Origin: Simkaniaceae bacterium
GTDB taxonomy: Bacteria > Chlamydiota > Chlamydiia > Chlamydiales > Simkaniaceae
Length of the DNA stretch: 64,000 nucleotides
Direction: 5' to 3'
Assembly: GCA_018399055.1 (NCBI GenBank)
Contig: CP073762.1
Location: 1,426,001 to 1,490,000, forward strand
Made by a program: the position numbers and the translations under genes. This document shows, piece after piece, positions 9,458-17,189 of the stretch. Under the pieces are notes generated by a model. The model had not been told where the DNA came from. It saw nothing but the letters and a program-made list of their open reading frames with translations, and made no database searches. The stretch's first letter is position 1, and each line of letters starts with the position of its first letter.

Positions 9458-9760
9458 TTATGGGGGTCCCCAAGGCCAGCCACAATACCAACAGTTGTTA
9501 TTTTTGGAATCATTATATTTTCCACAGTTACCACATTTCCATTTAGCTTCCTTTTTTAGAACATAGTACCTGCTTTCCTCTTTATCAAAAACAATCGCAT
9601 CGACTTCATAATAACACTCATTATCTTCTACGTAAATTCCGGAGGAGTCGAATACTATTCGATCTAAACTCACATAGAGTTTTTTGGAATGATCTCCAAA
9701 CGCTGAAGATGAAGCAGCCATGCTAATCATCATCATAAAAACCCAAATTTGCCTTCTCAT
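9458..9760 (-). CDS. Small secreted protein with a C-terminal RanBP2-type zinc finger
   Basis: The ATG at 9760 follows a good GGAGAG ribosome-binding site and opens a 100-residue product with a signal peptide (M-M-M-I-S-M-A-A-S-S-S-A-F-G). The last 25 residues read W-K-C-G-N-C-G-K-Y-N then a C-W-Y-C pair. This exactly fits the RanBP2 finger rule W-x-C-x2-C-x3-N-x6-C-x2-C. In eukaryotes such fingers bind Ran, ubiquitin or single-stranded RNA. The Thr-Phe pair needed for ubiquitin binding is absent (Gly-Lys instead). Placed on an exported bacterial protein, the domain suggests an envelope or host-facing role; that is inference. The middle of the protein is not recognised. Confidence 0.72.
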   Translation of the reverse strand: MRRQIWVFMMMISMAASSSAFGDHSKKLYVSLDRIVFDSSGIYVEDNECYYEVDAIVFDKEESRYYVLKKEAKWKCGNCGKYNDSKNNNCWYCGWPWGPP

Positions 9761-9819
9761 ATTACTCTCCTTTTTATGAGCGCAAGAGAAAAAAGGCAAG
9801 GCAACCTGCTTATATACGA

Positions 9820-10185
9820 TTACATAAGTGGTTTGCAAACTTGAGTTGAACAGTTTAGGCAAGCTGGAATCAGATCATCAATAAAGGCACAAGGCCCACC
9901 ATTTCCACCATTCATGAAGCAAGTCGTACCTTGATGGACTAAAATACGAATATTCTTATGCTTCACAACCTGCTTATCTGAAACAAATGACAAAATATAA
10001 TGGTTCTTATCAAAACCACTAGAGAGTACGAACGTAAATGGCATTTCAGAGCTTAACAGATCAGCAGCCTCGACAAGAGAAATATTCCCTCTCCAAGCTA
10101 AGTGACACTGAATTTGCTTTTCCAGACGCGAAACATCCGATTGAAAAATCCTGTTACTTCTTTTAGATCTTATTCTTGTTACCAT
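9820..10185 (-). CDS. Small protein with an SH2-like fold signature
   Basis: A GAGG ribosome-binding site places the start at 10185, giving 121 residues. From Trp31 the sequence follows the SH2 domain in order: W-x-G-x-I-S-x-x-E-A-x-x-L-L (helix A), F-T-F-V-L-S (strand B), H-Y-I-L-S-F (strand C), V-K-H-x-x-I-R-I (strand D, with the conserved His), then F-I-D-D-L-I (helix B) and a terminal V-C-K-P-L. The phosphotyrosine-binding Arg of the F-L-V-R motif is replaced by Ser. SH2 domains are a metazoan/protist signalling module and are rare in bacteria, Legionella effectors being the known case. The assignment is by eye and needs structural confirmation. There is no signal peptide. Confidence 0.6.
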   Translation of the reverse strand: MVTRIRSKRSNRIFQSDVSRLEKQIQCHLAWRGNISLVEAADLLSSEMPFTFVLSSGFDKNHYILSFVSDKQVVKHKNIRILVHQGTTCFMNGGNGGPCAFIDDLIPACLNCSTQVCKPLM

Positions 10186-10290
10186 AATTACCTCACATTT
10201 GGCTACTTTTGGTTGATTGACTATTGGTATAGCAGCGGACATTCTCCCAGATTATTGAAATGCATTCAACAAAATACTTAAGAGAAAAAT

Positions 10291-13200
10291 TTATGAGGAA
10301 GAATCTTGCGAAAAATATGCTTGTGAAAAGTCAACTGTTCCATGAGAACTAGAATGAGAGAGCGTCAGAGATTGATTTTTAATAAAGTAGTCGACGCAGT
10401 AACAAATTGGAGTGACAATAGCTTCTTCAACAACCATTTTCTCAGCTTGGAAGAGGTATCGATTTCTTTCGTCGATATCTATAGTGGAATCCGAGGCATC
10501 CAAGAGAGTTTGAAACCTCTTGTTATCCCATCCAGTAAAGTTTACCTTTTCCTTTCCATGCTTGAAAGACTGAAGTGTATAAATGGGGTCATTTACCCAG
10601 GAAGTCCAATGAATTAAGGCTAACTGATACTTTCTGGATGTCAATTTTTCAAAATGACGGTTCCACTCAGCACATTCAATTACACACTTGATTCCTAAGA
10701 TCGTCTCCCATTGGTTTATTAGTGTCTGTGCGCAGTCTTTATCTGCGTGCACAATTGATAAATAGAGAATCGGAAAGTCTTCTAGTTTGAGATCCATTTC
10801 TTTTAGAGCCTCCTCAAACAAACTTCGAGCTTTTTCTTGATTTTCCTTAATAAGAAAGTCTGAATCCTGACAAAGCGTTACCTGATAGGGCAGTGGGGTG
10901 TAAGCAGAAACCCTTTGAGCAGGGTGACTAGCCATAATCTCTTTTCTAGAGATTGCCATAGATAGAGCTCTTCGGATTTTTGGACTATTCAAAGGAAAGT
11001 GATTGACATTGAAACACTGCCACAAAACCTTTGGTGACAGATATTGAATAATATTATCATCCTCGAGATTCAATTCATAATGCGTCAAAGGAATAAGGTT
11101 AGAACCTGTACAGTGAATTTGATTTCGATGGAACATCTCTATCACATGTTTCATTTCTGTTCGGATTGTTAATATCTGGTCCAACTTGATATCTTCTTTC
11201 TTAATATAGCTAGTATTTTTCACAAAGTTGAAAAAATACCCTTGACCTGGTTCAACTTGCTTAAAAGGGCCATTACATACAAAGTTTTCATTCTTCTGCT
11301 TTGACCAGTTTGGATGCTTTTGATCAATCCGATGATTCACAGGAGAATACAATGTATTTGCAGTAAGTTCGATAAAATAAGGTGCTGGATTTTCAAGCTC
11401 TACTTTTAATGTAGAATCATCTATTGCTTTGATACCTACATGTTCAAGATTGGCTTTGCCTTCTTTGGCTTTTTTCCCATTTTTTATTGGATAAAAGACA
11501 TACGCGAACGGAGATGAAAATCCCGGTGAAAGAACTTTTTTCCAAGCATATTCAAAGTCAAATGCAATAACCCGATCTCCATTTGACCAATAGGATTCTC
11601 GAAGCTTAAAAATATAGGTTTTTCTATCTTCAGAAACAGTAAAACCTTCTGCAGCACACGGCTCTGCTTTTCCCTCTCGATCAATTCTTATAAGTCCGCT
11701 AAAGAGCAGTTTAACATAAACTGAGGAGGTTTGATCCCCTCCAATCCGAGGGTCTAGTGATACAACATCTGAATACGGAATCTTCAGAATTTGGAGTTTG
11801 CTTTGATCTTCTTGCCATTTCTTAAGGGTTTTATTAACAATAGCTTTAAAAGCCTCATGCTTTTCTTTGACAGGATCACTACATAGAAAACTTAGGTAAT
11901 AACTACCTTCAAATGTGAGGGATGAAGAAACAAAGTTTCGTCCTTGAATAATCTCATCCAACAGTGCTTCTTCAATAAGAGTCAGAAGCTCAGGATTATT
12001 CCCTCGAACAACGACAATGGTAATGTTTTCATCTTCGCTCATTTCGAGAAGGTAGGAATGATCTCTTGGGAATTCCTTTTCAACAGCTTGAATAAATGTC
12101 TCGAAGAACAGGCTTATTGAAGGAAGGGATATTGTTGCTTGAGCTTCAATAGGATTCAATGAATAGAAGAAGTTCTCAAGAAGATCTTGATTGCGTAGAG
12201 AAACATCTTGAAAAAGGCGTTTAAATTGGGTAAGAAGCTCCCCTTGCTTCAACATCATCCCTCCATTATAGTCTCGAACTTCTCCGATATACCTATTTAG
12301 GAACTTGACAACCTCTTCTCGAGCTAGATAGAGGTTCACAGAAAAGTCCATCCGTAAAAATGAGGGAAGCTTTGTCATGTGCAGTCGAAAGACATTTGCT
12401 TCAATAGGATGACTCTTCCTGATATAACTCACATTCTGAATCCTATCAGGAACGAAGCGAATAAGAGGGTCGGCATTCTTTAAAAGATCTTGAAGAGGAG
12501 GAGTTTCTTCAGATTTCACTCGAAGAAGAACCACAGTAAAAACTAAGTCCTCTTGAGAGTGCTGGTCAAATGAGATCATCATCTGAGGAATATCATCTTC
12601 TGACTTAAGTTCTCTTGAGAGCATCAAAATATTCCGCATCGTTTCTTCTTCATTCCGTACCGTGAAAATAGAAGGAACAAGGTGCTCAATCCGTTTTTTT
12701 AACTCTTCTTCAAGCTGATCTTTTAATTGCTTTCTCTCATCAAGAGTTATGGAAGAACCGTCAATCCTCTCAAGCTCCAGGTATAAAGAAATAATAGGGT
12801 CATTCAAGTGGCTTGATTGATAAATGGAGCCTGGAACAATTCGAATATCTGGGATGAATTTTTGAACAGCCCTTAAAACGTGTTTTTCATCAAAAAACTC
12901 ATATTTATGAAAAAGATTTACCCCAATTGAAAGCCCTAATACAGGCTTCTTCCCAAATGGAAATGAGAGTTCAGTTGCTAAAAACCGGATTTTCATATGT
13001 CTTTTTTCAGGAAAGACATTAATTTCCCGTGACAATTGCGAGCGACCTGATAAGAAGCTGAGAAGGATTCTTCCTAAGTGGGAATATGAGCGCTCCATCC
13101 TAAACTCTTTACTAGAATAGGCCTGCATATAAGCCAATCTCTCAAAAATAACTTCATCTAAGTCATCAGGATAGCGATGGAGAAGCTTAATAAAAGACTC

Positions 13201-13776
13201 CCGAATAAGATTCATCTTGTGGTCGAGAGGAAGCGCCTTGGTCTCCAAAAGAGATTTGGCATACCGCCCAGCTAAGATAGAGGAAGCGATTTCTCTCTTC
13301 AACAGAGGGAGATTCTCCTTCAAGAGATTTGCCTCCTTTTTGTTTTGAATGAGGACTTTAGCCTCGCCAAAAAAAAGAGTCTCCTTTGGATAATGATCAA
13401 AAGTAAACGACATGTGTTCAAAGGATAGGATCGTTGTCTCTTGGTGAGGGAGTAGCCATCTCTTGATCATTTCCGAGATGAACGTTTCTGAAGGAATAGA
13501 ACTGAGAGGCTTCATCAGGAAATAGATCGATACACAATCGGGAGGTGATTCAAAAGGGCTCCAAATAATATAGGGAAGGGATGAACTCACCCACTTAGCT
13601 AAACTCTCCCGGTCATAAAAAGGCAGAGGGCTAGGAAGCACAGAAATCAGAACATCTTGAATCTTCTTCACATGATCAAGAAGATTCTTGGAGCGGCTAT
13701 AGAAGGAAAAAGATGGACGGATCGTTAGATCTTCTGGTCTTTCAATCTTCTGCTTTGATACCGCTTTGATTTCCAT
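10291..13776 (-). CDS. 1161-residue protein: unknown N-terminal region plus OppA-like domain, no signal peptide
   Basis: Residues from about 640 to the end are an SBP_bac_5 peptide-binding domain, clearly paralogous to the two OppA lipoproteins at 3083-6213 (S-L-D-P-R-I, W-S-N-G-D, F-D-F-E-Y-A-W-K-K, G-I-K-A-I-D-D). The first 640 residues are not recognised; they look soluble with mixed alpha/beta character and no membrane segment. The start ATG at 13776 has no signal peptide or lipobox, so the binding domain would stay in the cytosol unless exported by another route. Cytosolic SBP_bac_5 fusions exist (the SgrR sugar-phosphate regulator), but no DNA-binding domain is visible here. It could be a sensor or a type III substrate; neither is shown. 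Confidence 0.85.
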   Translation of the reverse strand: MEIKAVSKQKIERPEDLTIRPSFSFYSRSKNLLDHVKKIQDVLISVLPSPLPFYDRESLAKWVSSSLPYIIWSPFESPPDCVSIYFLMKPLSSIPSETFISEMIKRWLLPHQETTILSFEHMSFTFDHYPKETLFFGEAKVLIQNKKEANLLKENLPLLKREIASSILAGRYAKSLLETKALPLDHKMNLIRESFIKLLHRYPDDLDEVIFERLAYMQAYSSKEFRMERSYSHLGRILLSFLSGRSQLSREINVFPEKRHMKIRFLATELSFPFGKKPVLGLSIGVNLFHKYEFFDEKHVLRAVQKFIPDIRIVPGSIYQSSHLNDPIISLYLELERIDGSSITLDERKQLKDQLEEELKKRIEHLVPSIFTVRNEEETMRNILMLSRELKSEDDIPQMMISFDQHSQEDLVFTVVLLRVKSEETPPLQDLLKNADPLIRFVPDRIQNVSYIRKSHPIEANVFRLHMTKLPSFLRMDFSVNLYLAREEVVKFLNRYIGEVRDYNGGMMLKQGELLTQFKRLFQDVSLRNQDLLENFFYSLNPIEAQATISLPSISLFFETFIQAVEKEFPRDHSYLLEMSEDENITIVVVRGNNPELLTLIEEALLDEIIQGRNFVSSSLTFEGSYYLSFLCSDPVKEKHEAFKAIVNKTLKKWQEDQSKLQILKIPYSDVVSLDPRIGGDQTSSVYVKLLFSGLIRIDREGKAEPCAAEGFTVSEDRKTYIFKLRESYWSNGDRVIAFDFEYAWKKVLSPGFSSPFAYVFYPIKNGKKAKEGKANLEHVGIKAIDDSTLKVELENPAPYFIELTANTLYSPVNHRIDQKHPNWSKQKNENFVCNGPFKQVEPGQGYFFNFVKNTSYIKKEDIKLDQILTIRTEMKHVIEMFHRNQIHCTGSNLIPLTHYELNLEDDNIIQYLSPKVLWQCFNVNHFPLNSPKIRRALSMAISRKEIMASHPAQRVSAYTPLPYQVTLCQDSDFLIKENQEKARSLFEEALKEMDLKLEDFPILYLSIVHADKDCAQTLINQWETILGIKCVIECAEWNRHFEKLTSRKYQLALIHWTSWVNDPIYTLQSFKHGKEKVNFTGWDNKRFQTLLDASDSTIDIDERNRYLFQAEKMVVEEAIVTPICYCVDYFIKNQSLTLSHSSSHGTVDFSQAYFSQDSSS

Positions 13777-13853
13777 TTTATTGATGGTAATCCATCAACA
13801 TATTTAAAACAAATCTTTCATTTCTACCCATGAATCTATCCTAGGACATGTCC

Positions 13854-14861
13854 CTAATGAAACGCATATATTTTAGCTTTTAAACGGTTAAAACGCTGAA
13901 TAGCAAGATCGATAAGCTCACAGAGGAGATCTGGATAAGACAATCCACTCAATTCCCATAGTTTAGGGTAAAGACTAATAGAGGTGAATCCAGGGATCGT
14001 ATTGAGCTCATTGATGAGGAGGTTTCCTCCTTTCTCCATGAAAAAATCAACGCGCGCCATTCCCTCACATCTCATTGTTTTATATGCTTTGATAGCAAGT
14101 TCCTGTATTTCTTTAGTTTTTTCAGGAGAGATTTTAGCAGGAAGGATAAAGCGCGCGCCATTTTCATCGAGATATTTTGCTTCATATGAGTAGAAGTCAT
14201 GGGTAGGAATAATCTCACCAGGAAGAGATGCTCTTGGATCTAGGTTCCCGAGAATAGAAATCTCTAACTCTTGCCCTTCGATCCCTTCTTCAATTACAAT
14301 TCTTTCATCGTACTTAAAGCTCTCTTCAAGTGCAGGAAGGAGCTCCTCTTCTGAGTAAACCTTACTGATCCCAACGGAGGATCCCAGTCTTGCTGGCTTA
14401 ACAAAAAGAGGAAAAGCAAAGGTATCAAGAATTTTCTCCACATCAGATGATTGAAGAGAGAGGGATTTAGGAGTAGGCAGTCCCGCCCCATTAAGCATAT
14501 CCTTCATGACCCCTTTGTCCATACACATGGCAGAGCTCAGGTGATCAGGCCCAACATAGGGGAGGTGTGCAAGCTCTACAAGCCCTTGGACAGTTCCGTC
14601 CTCTCCATAAGGGCCATGAAGCACAGGGAAAATAACGTCGAAATTTTTTTTGAGTACGCAAGGAGAAAAAAAGATCTTTTCAGGAGAAACTTGGAAATCC
14701 TTAAAAAACCATGTTCCACTTTTTTCAATCTTAATAGGATAAATCTCATATTTATCACGATTAAGGTGCTCTATGACCGACTGAGCCGACCTGATTGACA
14801 CCTCATGCTCTTCCGATTGCCCCCCAAAAAGAACCCCTACTCGAATCTTCCTTTGCATCAT
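13854..14861 (-). CDS. ddl: D-alanine--D-alanine ligase
   Basis: This ATP-grasp enzyme joins two D-alanines for peptidoglycan precursor synthesis. Visible landmarks are the N-terminal V-G-V-L-F-G-G-Q-S-E-E-H-E-V-S loop, H-G-P-Y-G-E-D-G, the K-P-A-R-L-G-S-S-V-G ATP loop, and the C-terminal E-L-N-T-I-P-G-F-T motif that binds Mg and D-Ala. At about 335 residues it is a normal free-standing Ddl, whereas Chlamydiaceae carry Ddl fused to MurC. I placed the start at the tandem ATGs at 14861/14858, where the domain begins. It is divergent from the SprT-like gene, 83 bp apart. Confidence 0.93.
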   Translation of the reverse strand: MMQRKIRVGVLFGGQSEEHEVSIRSAQSVIEHLNRDKYEIYPIKIEKSGTWFFKDFQVSPEKIFFSPCVLKKNFDVIFPVLHGPYGEDGTVQGLVELAHLPYVGPDHLSSAMCMDKGVMKDMLNGAGLPTPKSLSLQSSDVEKILDTFAFPLFVKPARLGSSVGISKVYSEEELLPALEESFKYDERIVIEEGIEGQELEISILGNLDPRASLPGEIIPTHDFYSYEAKYLDENGARFILPAKISPEKTKEIQELAIKAYKTMRCEGMARVDFFMEKGGNLLINELNTIPGFTSISLYPKLWELSGLSYPDLLCELIDLAIQRFNRLKAKIYAFH

Positions 14862-14944
14862 TACCCCAGGTTTTACTATCATAATGTCACATGGAAATTC
14901 TTTACTCAACCACTATTCTTTCGTTCTTAAAAAAAGTCAGGACG

Positions 14945-15925
14945 ATGGCTCTTGAAATTCTTACGCGTGAAATGAAACTCAGGGTTGGCCGCTCCCGACT
15001 TTATTATCAGGGCTACTCCTATCCCCTCCATTTTATTGTCTTCGACCACCCTTCGACCCTCGGAACTTTTCAAAGCGACCTCTTTGAAATAGGGATCAAT
15101 AAAGTATTTCTTCTTGAGAGTGAAGAAGCAGTAAAGGAGATTATACGACATGAGCTTGCCCACCTTGTCACCTTCCTTGATTTTGGAAGCAGTGTCTCCA
15201 TGCATGGAAAAGAATTTCGCGCAGTCTGCAAAAGGTACGGATGGGCAGTTGAGGTGTCAAAAGCCACAATTCCTCTAGAAAAAGTAGTGAAAAATAAGCG
15301 GATTATCGAAAAAGTGAGAAAACTCCTTTCTCTGGCTGAAAGTCCTCACCCTTCCGAGGCAGAGGAAGCGACTCTAAAAGCTCAACATCTCTTAAGCAAA
15401 TATAATGTCGAATATGCCCCTAAAGAGGATGAGACGGTACTCCTTCGCGTTCTAGAAAAAAAGAGGGGAAGCGCAAAGCTCCAAGCTATTGCCTCAATTG
15501 TGAGGAGCTTTTATGTCTATCCCGTCTTTAACAAAGGGAAAAAAGGAGTTTATTTAGAAATTATTGGGGATGAGACAGCTACCCAAATTGCCGAGTATGT
15601 CGCTCATTTTCTCGATCACCAATTTGAAGCCCTCTGGAGAGAGGCTCAAAAAGAAGATCCTTTGCTGAAGGGGACCGCTTCAAAAAATTCCTTTTTCCGA
15701 GGTCTTGCTGAAGGGTACAAAGGCAAGGAGGTTGACTCCAAAGCCCTTATTCGCGTCGAAAACCACTTGATAACCATGGCTCAAAAAATTTATCCCTATC
15801 TTTCTTCAGTATCTTCCTCATTTTGCCATCATGAAAGAGGGGCTAGAAAGGGACGGGAAAAAGGAAAAAGGATGAAAATTCTTGAGGGCATCCAGGAGAA
15901 ATTCAAACGCTTTCTACTTGCGTGA
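14945..15925 (+). CDS. SprT-like zinc metallopeptidase with DUF2786 domain
   Basis: The 326-residue product has a zinc-protease site H69-E-L-A-H73 in a SprT-like N-terminal domain. A DUF2786 segment follows at about residues 120-160 (K-V-R-K-L-L-S-L-A-E and a conserved A-E-E-A-T-L-K-A-Q pattern), then an unrecognised C-terminal region with a basic tail. SprT/Spartan proteins are associated with DNA or protein cross-link metabolism, but the bacterial versions are poorly characterised. I chose the ATG at 14945, which follows an AGGA, over one at 14891 that lacks a ribosome-binding site. The gene stands alone, divergent from ddl. Confidence 0.75.
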   Translation: MALEILTREMKLRVGRSRLYYQGYSYPLHFIVFDHPSTLGTFQSDLFEIGINKVFLLESEEAVKEIIRHELAHLVTFLDFGSSVSMHGKEFRAVCKRYGWAVEVSKATIPLEKVVKNKRIIEKVRKLLSLAESPHPSEAEEATLKAQHLLSKYNVEYAPKEDETVLLRVLEKKRGSAKLQAIASIVRSFYVYPVFNKGKKGVYLEIIGDETATQIAEYVAHFLDHQFEALWREAQKEDPLLKGTASKNSFFRGLAEGYKGKEVDSKALIRVENHLITMAQKIYPYLSSVSSSFCHHERGARKGREKGKRMKILEGIQEKFKRFLLA

Positions 15926-15986
15926 AAAGTTAACAAAAGTTAAATTGGATGGGATTAAATTTTAAACCTAATGTAGGGGTCTTGAT

Positions 15987-16280
15987 ATGAAAAAATCTTC
16001 ACTACTAGCACTAGCTGCTTTTAGCCTCTTTGCATACCCAATGTTTGCAGAGGAGTCTGAAGAAAGCTCTGAAGAACCAGTTGCTATTGAAACAACTGAT
16101 GTACAAGTTTCCTTCAATGATGAAGAGACTAAAGAAAACTTTATCGCACTAAGTGATGATGAAGAAGAAGAAAACGTTGGTTCTTACCTCGCTCTATCTG
16201 ACGATGAAGAAGAAGAAAACGTTGGTTCTTACCTTGCTCTGTCTGATGGCGAAGAAGAGGAAGATACTGCTTCCGCTTAA
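15987..16280 (+). CDS. Small acidic secreted protein with 15-residue repeats
   Basis: This 97-residue protein has a typical signal peptide (cleavage likely after F-A-Y-P-M-F-A) and a strongly acidic mature part. The C-terminal half is built of 15-residue units with the pattern A-L-S-D-D-E-E-E-E-N-V-G-S-Y-L, two full and one partial. They are encoded by near-identical 45-bp DNA repeats at 16146, 16191 and 16236. The function is unknown; runs of Asp/Glu suggest cation binding or an extended surface peptide. A strong terminator follows at 16304-16338, so it ends its own transcript. Confidence 0.75.
   Translation: MKKSSLLALAAFSLFAYPMFAEESEESSEEPVAIETTDVQVSFNDEETKENFIALSDDEEEENVGSYLALSDDEEEENVGSYLALSDGEEEEDTASA
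16146..16277 (+). repeat. 45-bp tandem coding repeats
   Basis: Two full 45-bp units (16146-16190, 16191-16235) and a shorter diverged third one encode the acidic 15-residue repeats. The first two are almost identical at DNA level, which points to recent duplication by slippage and makes copy number likely to vary between strains. Confidence 0.8.
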
Positions 16281-16303
16281 TGCTTTGTCTAATGCATTAA
16301 TAA

Positions 16304-16338
16304 GGTGAACGTCATTTTTGAAGTTCACCTTTTTTTTT
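16304..16338 (+). terminator. Rho-independent terminator
   Basis: A 7-bp perfect stem (GGTGAAC / GTTCACC) with a 12-nt loop is followed directly by a run of nine T. It lies between the acidic repeat protein and the release-factor-like gene and ends the former's transcript. The downstream start codon is only 10 bp past the T run, so read-through would feed that gene. Confidence 0.85.
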
Positions 16339-16347
16339 GGAGTAAAT

Positions 16348-16749
16348 ATGCCTGTATCCCCTGAAAAAAAACGCGCTCTTGCAAGAAGAATAGAAGAGCT
16401 TGGAATTACCGATAATGATCTGACAGAAAAGTTTATTCTGGGCTCTGGTAAGGGCGGGCAAAAGGTCAACAAAACTGCTTCCTGTGTTTACCTTAAGCAT
16501 CTTCCAACCGGAATTGAAGTGAAATGCCAGCAGGAACGTTCTCGAGAACTCAACCGCTACCTGGCCCGTCGAGAGCTTTGTGAAAAAATTGCCTATGAAA
16601 TTCACCAAGAAAAAACAAAAAAGCGGAAGGAAATGGAAAAAATTAGGCAGCAAAAAAAGCGTCGATCTCGTAGATTAAAACAAAAGATCTTAGAGGACAA
16701 AAAGAAACACTCCGAAGTTAAAAAGATGCGAAAAAAAATCGAGGAATAG
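16348..16749 (+). CDS. Peptide chain release factor-like GGQ protein
   Basis: This 133-residue protein carries the ribosome-release motif in G32-S-G-K-G-G-Q-K-V-N-K-T, with GGQ at 36-38, and a long Lys/Arg-rich C-terminal helix from about residue 90. It lacks the codon-recognition domains of RF1/RF2. The size and basic tail resemble ArfB/YaeJ-type rescue factors, which hydrolyse peptidyl-tRNA on stalled ribosomes, although the motif context is also seen in RF-homologue proteins. The start follows a GGAG at the right distance. It ends 2 bp before the PPC-domain gene, so the two are probably cotranscribed. Confidence 0.85.
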   Translation: MPVSPEKKRALARRIEELGITDNDLTEKFILGSGKGGQKVNKTASCVYLKHLPTGIEVKCQQERSRELNRYLARRELCEKIAYEIHQEKTKKRKEMEKIRQQKKRRSRRLKQKILEDKKKHSEVKKMRKKIEE

Positions 16750-16751
16750 GT

Positions 16752-17189
16752 GTGAGATTTACAGATTACTCAAAAGGTTATGTGATAAAACTTGAGCCCG
16801 GAGAAGAGTTTCAAGAAACCCTTGGAGCATTTGTAGCCCAGAAACGGATTCCTAGCGCTTTCTTTCAAGGAATTGGCGCATTAACAAATGTGGAGCTTGG
16901 TTACTTTAGCATCGAAAAAAATGATTATGAAAGACATACATATGGAGGAAATTACGAACTTATTTCCGCTAGTGGAAACATCTCTGTTGATGCTGATGTT
17001 CCTATTGTGCATACACATGTCATGCTTTCTGATGAAAAATGTCAAGTTGTTGGAGGACACCTTTTTGAGGGTATTGTCTCTATTACTGCAGAAATTTTTC
17101 TCTTCCCGATGGATATTGCTCTCATAAGAAAGGCTAATACAAAGCTAAACTTCAAAGAGCTTGATCTTCCTCACTTATTTGTTAGATAA
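16752..17189 (+). CDS. PPC/DUF296 domain protein
   Basis: The whole 145-residue protein is a single PPC (plant and prokaryote conserved, DUF296) domain, with the G-x-G-A-L-x-x-V-x-L-G-Y segment and the H-T-H-V-M-L-S-D motif that forms a metal-like site in solved members. In plants the domain occurs in AT-hook nuclear proteins; the bacterial single-domain role is unknown. It starts with GTG at 16752, with a GAGGA overlapping the end of the upstream gene. Its 3' end overlaps the convergent dapL by 8 bp. Confidence 0.85.
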   Translation: MRFTDYSKGYVIKLEPGEEFQETLGAFVAQKRIPSAFFQGIGALTNVELGYFSIEKNDYERHTYGGNYELISASGNISVDADVPIVHTHVMLSDEKCQVVGGHLFEGIVSITAEIFLFPMDIALIRKANTKLNFKELDLPHLFVR

